The position numbers and the translations under genes are program-made. DNA of 64,000 bases, taken from positions 184,309-248,308 of the forward strand of contig JABDMW010000046.1 in the NCBI GenBank assembly GCA_013001295.1, in the 5' to 3' direction. Under the pieces are notes generated by a model that did no database searches, was not told the DNA's origin, and saw only the letters and a list, made by a program, of their open reading frames with translations. Below, piece by piece: positions 57,612 to 64,000 of the stretch. Origin of the DNA: Hyphomonadaceae bacterium. GTDB lineage: Bacteria; Pseudomonadota; Alphaproteobacteria; Caulobacterales; Maricaulaceae. Position 1 is the stretch's first letter. Each line of letters opens with the position of its first letter.

Positions 57612-58865
57612 ATGGGCGCGTATCAATTTGCAAAACGGGGCTTGCTGGCCGCGAGTGTGATCGGTTTAACTTTAACTGCCTGCGCGCCGAGTGAGACGGG
57701 CACGAGCGCCGACGCGGATCTGAGCTATCAGGAAACCCTGCAAACGCAATTGCTCGACGCCAAGCCCGGTGATGTCATCACTATCCCGGAAGGTGTGTTC
57801 TCGTTTGACCGCTCATTATCCCTCACCGTGGACGGGGTGACCATTCGCGGTGCCGGCATGGACAAATCCATCCTGTCGTTCAAGGGTCAGATCACCGGGG
57901 CCGAGGGCCTGCTCGTCACGGCCAGTGATTTCACCATTGAAAACCTGGCCATTGAAGACACCAGGGGCGACGCGCTCAAAATAAATGAGGGCGAAAATAT
58001 CATCATCCGCGGTGTGCGCACCGAGTGGACCGGCGGGCCCAAGACCTCGAACGGGGCCTACGGCATTTATCCGGTGCAAACCACCAATGTATTGATGGAG
58101 GACAATGTCGCCATCGCCGCGTCGGACGCCGGGCTGTATATCGGTCAGTCGAAAAACGTTGTGGTGCGGCGCAACCGGGTCGAGCGCAATGTCGCCGGCA
58201 TCGAGATTGAAAACACGGTTGATGCGGATGTGTATGACAATATCGCCACCGGCAATACCGGCGGCATTTTGGTGTTCAACATGCCGAACCTGCCCCAGGA
58301 CGGGCGGCGCACCCGCGTGTTTAACAACAAAGTTTATGAGAATAATCACAAGAATTTCGGCCATAAGGGCACGCCGGTGGCGAGCGTACCGGCCGGCTCG
58401 GGCATCATGGTCAATTCCAATGATCAGGTCGAGATTTTCGGCAATGAAATCCGTGATAACCGCACCGCCAATATCATCCTCTCAAGCGTCTATTCCGCCA
58501 ATTACGCGGATCAGGAAGCCGTCGAAGGCTATGACCCGTATCCGGAAGCCATTTATATTTATGACAATGAGCTGTCCGGCGGTGGTGACAAACCGGACGG
58601 TGCCGACCTCAAAGCCTTGAAGCTGTTGAAATTCGGCATTGGCGGCAGCCTGCCGCACATTTTGTGGGACGGGTTTGAAGATACGGGAAAATGGATCGAC
58701 GGCAAAATGCCGGACGATTTGCGCATCTGTATCAATAATGGCGATCTGGAGATTTTGAACGCTGACGGGCCCAATAAGTATAAAGACCCAAGCGTGCAGC
58801 CGGCCGCTGATTATGCCTGCGATCATGAAAAACTTCCGGCGGTCGCGCTTGCCTCCGCCGGTTAA
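57612..58865 (+). CDS. Parallel beta-helix repeat lipoprotein (TIGR03805-like)
   Basis: 417 residues from ATG 57612, with AGAGGG upstream; a longer frame from 57543 overlaps the small gene. Lipobox LTAC in GLTLTACAPSETG. The body is a right-handed parallel beta-helix, with many N-V-V-V-R-R-N, D-N-I-A-x-G-N-T-G-G and N-x-I-R-D-N-x-x-x-N turns. It matches my knowledge of a family that occurs in two-gene pairs with the cytochrome encoded next; the function of the pair is not established. It overlaps the downstream gene by 53 bp, which argues for tight co-expression. Confidence 0.85.
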   Translation: MGAYQFAKRGLLAASVIGLTLTACAPSETGTSADADLSYQETLQTQLLDAKPGDVITIPEGVFSFDRSLSLTVDGVTIRGAGMDKSILSFKGQITGAEGLLVTASDFTIENLAIEDTRGDALKINEGENIIIRGVRTEWTGGPKTSNGAYGIYPVQTTNVLMEDNVAIAASDAGLYIGQSKNVVVRRNRVERNVAGIEIENTVDADVYDNIATGNTGGILVFNMPNLPQDGRRTRVFNNKVYENNHKNFGHKGTPVASVPAGSGIMVNSNDQVEIFGNEIRDNRTANIILSSVYSANYADQEAVEGYDPYPEAIYIYDNELSGGGDKPDGADLKALKLLKFGIGGSLPHILWDGFEDTGKWIDGKMPDDLRICINNGDLEILNADGPNKYKDPSVQPAADYACDHEKLPAVALASAG

Positions 58866-59976
58866 ATGGCTGTGTGTGTTTTGGGCGCTGATGTGTTCTT
58901 TGGGGCTGAGCGCCTGCGGGGCGGCTGACAAAACCCTGACGCCGACATTCCACGCTGAAGGCAATCCACCTTTGCTGTCCGATTGGGGGGTTGTGGGCAT
59001 TACGGGCGGCGAATTGGCGTTAGGCTCGGATGTGCTCGCCTATGATCTCAACACGCCCCTGTTTACCGACTATGCCCATAAGCTGCGCACCGTCTGGATG
59101 CCCGCCGGCACCTCAGCAACATATCACCCGACCGACAGTTTTGAGTTCCCGGTCGGCACCATCATATCCAAAACCTTTTATTATCCCAAAGGCGAGACGG
59201 CGGGCGAGGTTTTGAAATCCGAAATTGTCGAACCGGCGCCGCTGGACCTCTCCAAATACCGGCTGATCGAAACCCGGATACTGGCGAACCGGGCCGAGGG
59301 CTGGGTGGCGCTACCCTATGTCTGGGACGCGGATCAAAGTGAAGCTCACTTAAAACGCATTGGCGACATTAAACACCTGACCCTGGTGTCGGACGCGGGG
59401 GCCGAGAACTTCCCCTATGTGGTGCCCAACGCCAATCAATGCGCCGGTTGTCATGCCACCAATGCCACGACGAAACAGCTATTGCCGATCGGCCCGAAAG
59501 CCCGTCATCTCAACAAAAATTACGGCGCGAATGAAGTGGGTCAGTTAGAGGCTTGGCAAGCCGCTGGATACTTAAATGAATCTTTAAAAAACGAAGCTGA
59601 AATACAAAAGGCGGCGGTCTGGAATGATCCGGATTATTCCTTGGACGCGCGGGCGCGCAGCTATCTCGATATCAATTGTGCCCATTGTCATAATAAGGTC
59701 GGGCCGGCCGATACATCGGGCCTGCATTTTGAACCGGAAACCGAAACCGGTGTGCATCTCGGCCTGTGTAAATCCCCGATCGCAGCCGGCAGTGGTACCG
59801 GTGGCCGCCCCTTTGATATCGTGCCGGGGGACCCCGAAAGCTCCATTACCGTTTACCGCATGCAGGCCACTGATCCGTCAGAAATGATGCCGGAGCTCGG
59901 CCGCTCCCTCGCCCACGCTGAAGGGGTTGAATTGATCCGGGAATGGGTCACTGGTCTTGAGGGCGATTGCGGTTAA
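58813..59976 (+). CDS. Diheme c-type cytochrome lipoprotein (SO2930/HNE_0200-like)
   Basis: 387 residues; start at 58813 or the ATG at 58825. The lipobox is LSAC in SLGLSACGAAD. Two CxxCH haem sites are visible: CAGCH at 210-214 and CAHCH at 289-293. The region before the first site (PLFTDYAHKLRTVWMP, FPVGTIISKTFYYP) is the conserved part of the family that pairs with the beta-helix protein. It probably transfers electrons in the envelope while acting on or with the beta-helix partner; the reaction is unknown. Convergent with the pabBC gene, overlapping by 4 bp. Confidence 0.87.
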   Translation: MPAIMKNFRRSRLPPPVKWLCVFWALMCSLGLSACGAADKTLTPTFHAEGNPPLLSDWGVVGITGGELALGSDVLAYDLNTPLFTDYAHKLRTVWMPAGTSATYHPTDSFEFPVGTIISKTFYYPKGETAGEVLKSEIVEPAPLDLSKYRLIETRILANRAEGWVALPYVWDADQSEAHLKRIGDIKHLTLVSDAGAENFPYVVPNANQCAGCHATNATTKQLLPIGPKARHLNKNYGANEVGQLEAWQAAGYLNESLKNEAEIQKAAVWNDPDYSLDARARSYLDINCAHCHNKVGPADTSGLHFEPETETGVHLGLCKSPIAAGSGTGGRPFDIVPGDPESSITVYRMQATDPSEMMPELGRSLAHAEGVELIREWVTGLEGDCG

Positions 59977-61736
59977 TGCTCTTCTGAGTCGATGAGCTGG
60001 GCCGGCACCAGACCGCGCACTGAATTGCCCACATAAATCGCGTCCGCACTTAACAGATCGTCGCGGGTCAGGGTCTTGGCTTTGACGTCGTTATTGGCCA
60101 ACAAGGTCTTGCGCAACACGCCGGGTAACAGGCCGGAACGTAAGGCCGGCGTTAGCATTTTGCCGTCTTTCTTAATGAAGACATTGGTGAAACTGCCTTC
60201 GCACAACTCATCGCGTTGGTTAAAAAACAGCACTTCCTGACAGCCGGTCAGTTTTGATACACGTTCCCGTTCTCCGTCATAAAACTGGCGCTGGGTGGTT
60301 TTGTGGCGCAGCATGCGGTCGCGGGAGTTGAGGCGGTTTTTCGACAGTGACACCGGCCAAGGTGTGTCCATGCCGGACAATTTAAGCGGCGTCGCGCTGG
60401 TATTGACCTCGCCATTATGAGCCAATGTCATGCGGATTTTATGCGGGCCGTTCAAAAGGCTGACCGCCTTGTCCAACTCTTGCCGAACCCGGGATTTACG
60501 AAACGCATAGCCAAACACAAATGCCGAGGCGGCCAACCGTTCCAGATGTAGATCCAGGTGCATGAATCCGATCTTTGGATCCCAACCAATGGTCTCGATC
60601 AGTTCAAACGATCCGCCGGTCAGGAAGGCGGCTTTCAGCAAGCATTCTTCATATTCCGCCGCGCCGGTTGAGTCCGCAACAACGCCGCTGCCGACCGGGT
60701 AGGACAGGCTCCCGTCGGCGCTAAGGGACAAGGTGCGGATGCCGACATTAAACCGCGATTTTCCGTCCGGATCGATCATGCCGATGGCGCCGCAATAGGC
60801 ACCGCGCGGCACGGTCTCAAGCTCACGGATAATTTCCATGGCCCTGATCTTGGGCGCACCGGTCACCGACCCGCACGGGAACAGGGCGTGCAGGAGTTGT
60901 TTCAGCTCCGTGTCCGGCTTTAATTTGGCTTCAATTCCCGATGTCATGGTGTGCAGGCTCGGATAGGTCTCAATGGAAAAAAGATCATCGACCTTGACCG
61001 ATCCCGGTTCTGATATCCGCGACAAATCATTGCGCAATAAGTCGACAATCATCAGGTTTTCCGCCCGGTTTTTGATGTCATGTTGCAGCTCATTTGCCAG
61101 GGCCACATCTTCGGATTCGGTTGCGCCGCGTTTAATCGTCCCTTTCATCGGCCGCATTTTGATATGTTGCCCGTCCTGCTCATAAAACAGTTCCGGTGAC
61201 AGGGTGATGATTGGCGTGTCAGAGAGTTGGATGACACCACCATATTGAACCGGTTGGCGCTTCTTTAAAAACCCGTAAAGCGCGGCTGCAGACCCTTCGG
61301 CCCGCCCGCGCAAGGGAAAGGTCAAATTAATCTGATACACATCCCCGGCCTGGATATAGGCGGCGACTTGCTCGAACTTCTTTTTGTACTCACTCTTTGT
61401 CCAGTCCGGAGTCATCCAGCCTATTGAAGCCGTTCCATGACTTTGTAATTCGGAGCGCTCAAAAGACCGGAAGGCACCAAACTGCAACAAGGGCGTATCG
61501 CGGTTTTCTGGCAAGAGTGGCGTAAGTGCATCTTCCAGCAAATAGCCCAGTTCATAAGAAAAATGTCCGGCGAGATACAGGCCATCCTCCCGCAACGCTT
61601 GCAGGCGCTGCAGCGCGGGCTCGACTTCTTGAGGTGTCCACGCAGCAATAATCTCGGTCGGGTTTATATACAGGCGTCGTTGCCACGGTCCGCCTTTAAC
61701 CAGTTGATCTTCAAAATATACATAATGGCTGGTCAT
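59973..61736 (-). CDS. pabBC: Aminodeoxychorismate synthase component I / aminodeoxychorismate lyase fusion
   Basis: 587 residues from ATG 61736; the much longer frame from 62018 would run into the neighbouring flavoprotein gene and is a shadow. The N-terminal two thirds are a chorismate-binding PabB domain with the MRPMKGTIKRG loop, MIVDLLRNDLSRI and FPCGSVTGAPKIRAMEII. The C-terminal third is a class IV PLP aminotransferase fold (LHLERLAASAFVFGY, VLFFNQRDELCEGSFTNVFI). Together they make 4-aminobenzoate from chorismate for folate synthesis. A glutamine amidotransferase PabA must be encoded elsewhere. Confidence 0.93.
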   Translation of the reverse strand: MTSHYVYFEDQLVKGGPWQRRLYINPTEIIAAWTPQEVEPALQRLQALREDGLYLAGHFSYELGYLLEDALTPLLPENRDTPLLQFGAFRSFERSELQSHGTASIGWMTPDWTKSEYKKKFEQVAAYIQAGDVYQINLTFPLRGRAEGSAAALYGFLKKRQPVQYGGVIQLSDTPIITLSPELFYEQDGQHIKMRPMKGTIKRGATESEDVALANELQHDIKNRAENLMIVDLLRNDLSRISEPGSVKVDDLFSIETYPSLHTMTSGIEAKLKPDTELKQLLHALFPCGSVTGAPKIRAMEIIRELETVPRGAYCGAIGMIDPDGKSRFNVGIRTLSLSADGSLSYPVGSGVVADSTGAAEYEECLLKAAFLTGGSFELIETIGWDPKIGFMHLDLHLERLAASAFVFGYAFRKSRVRQELDKAVSLLNGPHKIRMTLAHNGEVNTSATPLKLSGMDTPWPVSLSKNRLNSRDRMLRHKTTQRQFYDGERERVSKLTGCQEVLFFNQRDELCEGSFTNVFIKKDGKMLTPALRSGLLPGVLRKTLLANNDVKAKTLTRDDLLSADAIYVGNSVRGLVPAQLIDSEEH

Positions 61737-61806
61737 GAATGAGCGGCATCTACATTGAATAAACTGATTTAGTATACGGGCTTTGCGATGGGCGCCAGAT
61801 TTAGTT

Positions 61807-63000
61807 TTAAACCACCTTTCCAGCGGCAACCGCACTGGCCCAGGCCCATTGGAAATTGTGCCCGCCCAAATGACCGGTGACATCGACAACCTCACCGATG
61901 AAATAAAGCCCGGGCACCGATTTGGCCTGCATGGTTTTGGACGAGAGCTCATTGGTGTCGACACCGCCAAGCGCCACTTCTGCCGTGCGGTAGCCTTCTG
62001 TTCCTGCCGGTTTGACAATCCACTGATTAACTGCCGCTGCCAATGAGGAAAGCGCCTTATTGTTCATGTCCGCCAGTCGCTCATAATTGACGCCTTGAGC
62101 AATATATTCAGCCAGCCGATCCGGAAGGAAAGTTTTCAAAAATCCAACCGGGCTGAGTTTCGGGCGGTCTTGCCGGGCGCGGGTCAAAGCCTCAGCAATA
62201 TTGTGCGCCGGCGCTAAATTAATTTCGATTTCATCACCCGGTTGCCAGTAAGATGAGATTTGCAATATGGCGGGCCCGGAAAGTCCGCGGTGTGTAATCA
62301 GTAAAGCCTCGTCAAAACGGGTTTTGTCGTGACGGACGATGACGTCGGTACTGACACCCGAAAGTGATTTCAACGGTGTTTTCAAATCGTCGGTAAAGGT
62401 GAGGGGAACCAGTCCTGCCCGGGGCTCTACAATTTTCAAGCCAAATTGTTCCGCCACTTTATAGCCAAACCCGGTTGCGCCCATTTTGGGAATAGACGGA
62501 CCACCGCAGGCCACAACAAGTGAGCGCGTAGATACGGCTCCTTTGCTGGTGGCGACGTGAAACAGGCCGTCCCGATGTTCGATATTACGGATTTCCGTTT
62601 GCAGCTGGATTTTATTGCCGGCCTTTGCGCATTCATCGAGAAGCATTTGGATAATCTGGCCCGAGCGTCCATCACAAAACAGTTGCCCTTTGGTTTTTTC
62701 GTGCCAGGAGATGCCGTGACTTTCCACCAAATCTATAAAATCCTGGGGCGTGTATGACGCCAGAGCCGATTTGCAGAAATGCGGATTTTGCGACAGAAAA
62801 TTTTTATGCGTTGAGTGAATATTAGTGAAATTACAGCGCCCGCCGCCGGAGATACGGATTTTTTCACCCGCGGCTTTGGCGTGATCCAGGATCAAGACGG
62901 ATTTACCGCGTGCACCGGCGACTGCCCCGCACATCATCCCGGCGGCCCCTGCGCCTATGATCAAAATATCGTAGTCCGGCGTTATCATTGTATTGATCAC
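61807..63000 (-). CDS. YhiN/HI0933-like FAD-dependent oxidoreductase
   Basis: 397 residues; the start is GTG 63000 or ATG 62988, neither with a strong ribosome site. The dinucleotide fold is DILIIGAGAAGMMCGAVAG. The family hallmarks are GEKIRISGGGRCNFTN near residue 50 and GGVDTNELSSKTMQAK with GLYFIGEVVDVTGHLGGHNFQWAWASA at the C-terminus (partial). This family is widespread; its physiological reaction is poorly defined, though some homologues reduce bile-acid or pyrimidine-related substrates. It lies 70 bp upstream of pabBC on the same strand. Confidence 0.9.
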   Translation of the reverse strand: MINTMITPDYDILIIGAGAAGMMCGAVAGARGKSVLILDHAKAAGEKIRISGGGRCNFTNIHSTHKNFLSQNPHFCKSALASYTPQDFIDLVESHGISWHEKTKGQLFCDGRSGQIIQMLLDECAKAGNKIQLQTEIRNIEHRDGLFHVATSKGAVSTRSLVVACGGPSIPKMGATGFGYKVAEQFGLKIVEPRAGLVPLTFTDDLKTPLKSLSGVSTDVIVRHDKTRFDEALLITHRGLSGPAILQISSYWQPGDEIEINLAPAHNIAEALTRARQDRPKLSPVGFLKTFLPDRLAEYIAQGVNYERLADMNNKALSSLAAAVNQWIVKPAGTEGYRTAEVALGGVDTNELSSKTMQAKSVPGLYFIGEVVDVTGHLGGHNFQWAWASAVAAGKVV

Positions 63001-63083
63001 AATCTCGTAATTACTGTTCAGAGTGATTGAACCAATTGCAATTTGATGGCAAGAAATAACGCAAATACTGCAATAGGGTTATT

Positions 63084-64000
63084 ATGCGTTTTATTAAATA
63101 TGGATTTGCGATTATCGCAGCGATATCGGTTGCCAGCTGTGGCGGTGGAAGCGGAAGCTCTGCGCCGCCCGTCGTGGTCGCGCCGCCGCCGCCCGTTTCC
63201 ACGGGTCCGACCTGGACGAATGGTGTGTTCGAACCGGCGTCCAACTTCAAGAGCCGATGCGAAACGCCGCGTGCAGGAACGAGTGATTTGGCAGGATCAA
63301 TCCTGGAAGAAAATCACTGGCTGCGGTCGTGGAGTAATGAAACCTATTTATGGTATAATGAAATCACAGATGTAGATCCGGGCACAGTTAATGTTCCGAC
63401 GGATTATTTTGATCTGCTTAAAACCAATGCCATCACCCCGTCTGGAAATCCGCAGGACCAATTCCATTTTACCCGTAATACGGAAGAGTATCAGGAACTG
63501 GTGAATAGTGGAGCGTCCGCGGGATATGGCGCTCGAGTCGCCCTTATTTCCGCATCTGTGCCAAGAGAGATTAAGGTTGCGTACGTCGAAGCCGGATCAC
63601 CCGCATCTTCGGCCCCCGCCAATTTAATGCGCGGGACGGAAATCATACAAATCGATGGTGCCAATGTTGTGGATGGGTCAGCCGATATATTAAATGCCGG
63701 ACTTTTCCCGGCGGACCCTGGCGAAACGCATACCTTTACCGTGCGAGACGTTGGAGCGACGGCGACACGGACATTTGATATGGTGTCGCAAACGGTTACG
63801 ACATTGCCGGTAAACGTTGCGACAACTCTGGATACACCATCCGGCAAAGTCGGATATCTGCATTTTACGACCTTCGGAACCGATTCAGCGGAAGAAGCCG
63901 TGTATAATGCGATGACCGATTTTTCAAACGCCGGCGTGGATGAATTGGTTCTCGATTTGCGGTATAATGGCGGCGGATTTTTAGATATCGCCGGGCAAAT
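63084..64000 (+). CDS. S41 family (C-terminal-processing type) peptidase lipoprotein, N-terminal part
   Basis: 305 complete codons are visible and the gene continues past the right edge. A lipoprotein signal ends at SVASCGGG, followed by a Gly/Ser/Pro-rich linker. A cap-like helical segment (ENHWLRSWSNETYLWYNEI) and a PDZ-like domain (VAYVEAGSPASSAPANLMRGTEIIQIDG) come next. The start of the protease core is recognisable at GKVGYLHFTTF and VDELVLDLRYNGGGFLDIAGQ; the catalytic Ser lies beyond the window. It would be an envelope protease on peptide C-termini or unfolded proteins. Confidence 0.88.
   Translation, partial: MRFIKYGFAIIAAISVASCGGGSGSSAPPVVVAPPPPVSTGPTWTNGVFEPASNFKSRCETPRAGTSDLAGSILEENHWLRSWSNETYLWYNEITDVDPGTVNVPTDYFDLLKTNAITPSGNPQDQFHFTRNTEEYQELVNSGASAGYGARVALISASVPREIKVAYVEAGSPASSAPANLMRGTEIIQIDGANVVDGSADILNAGLFPADPGETHTFTVRDVGATATRTFDMVSQTVTTLPVNVATTLDTPSGKVGYLHFTTFGTDSAEEAVYNAMTDFSNAGVDELVLDLRYNGGGFLDIAGQ

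Noticed and set aside
61737..62018. N-terminal extension of PabBC by 94 residues
   Set aside because: The extension overlaps the flavoprotein gene, is basic and low in complexity, and the ATG at 61736 starts a normal-length PabBC.

Overview
This window looks like chromosomal DNA of a marine or aquatic alphaproteobacterium, probably Maricaulales/Hyphomonadales-like. That is an inference. It rests on the ArsR-AlkB pair, a large TonB-dependent receptor locus, the beta-helix/diheme-cytochrome lipoprotein pair known from Hyphomonas-type genomes, a PabB-PabC fusion and GluQRS. By eye the left 30 kb is AT-richer than the segments around 39.5-46 kb and 56.5-63 kb. I saw no rRNA, tRNA, insertion sequence, phage or CRISPR array.

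Layout. (1) 1-12 kb, minus strand: a giant cytochrome P450 / membrane / DyP-peroxidase fusion that runs off the left edge, a class III cyclase-ATPase-TPR protein, a Crp/Fnr regulator, an M49-like metallopeptidase lipoprotein and an AraC regulator. (2) 12.2-16.6 kb, minus: an RND efflux pump and its adaptor. (3) 16.8-24 kb, plus: three secreted DUF11-type proteins, the last a 1,693-residue protein ending in a predicted outer-membrane beta-barrel. (4) 24-29.7 kb, minus: a TPR hybrid histidine kinase, a tiny unannotated gene for a double-glycine-leader peptide whose core is four copies of RSIKT, a C39-peptidase ABC exporter, and a truncated HlyD-type adaptor translationally coupled to it. (5) 29.9-46 kb: mostly housekeeping genes (DUF1223, gyrB, CPA antiporter, aminotransferase, AGCS symporter, VanZ, pterin dehydratase, GluQRS, Rieske oxygenase, GNAT, M50 protease, ArsR-AlkB, HtpX). 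(6) 45.9-56.3 kb: a sucrose/fructan utilisation regulon with ROK fructokinase, GPH permease, GH68 enzyme, LacI repressor, two divergent flavin-dependent halogenase-like proteins and a TonB receptor, linked by four copies of one operator. (7) 56.5-64 kb: a Sel1-like membrane protein, a 47-residue small protein, the beta-helix/diheme-cytochrome pair, PabBC, a YhiN-type flavoprotein and the start of an S41 peptidase.

The best candidate for an undescribed system is the peptide cassette at 27.1-29.7 kb. A 41-codon gene has its own promoter, a perfect palindrome at the transcription start, a ribosome site and a strong terminator. Its four RSIKT units use different synonymous codons. It sits between a peptidase-containing exporter and a kinase with a periplasmic TPR sensor region. 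The adaptor that would normally connect the exporter to the outer membrane is reduced to its N-terminal anchor, so secretion to the periplasm and local sensing is a testable idea. The second is the P450-membrane-DyP fusion of at least 1,705 residues.
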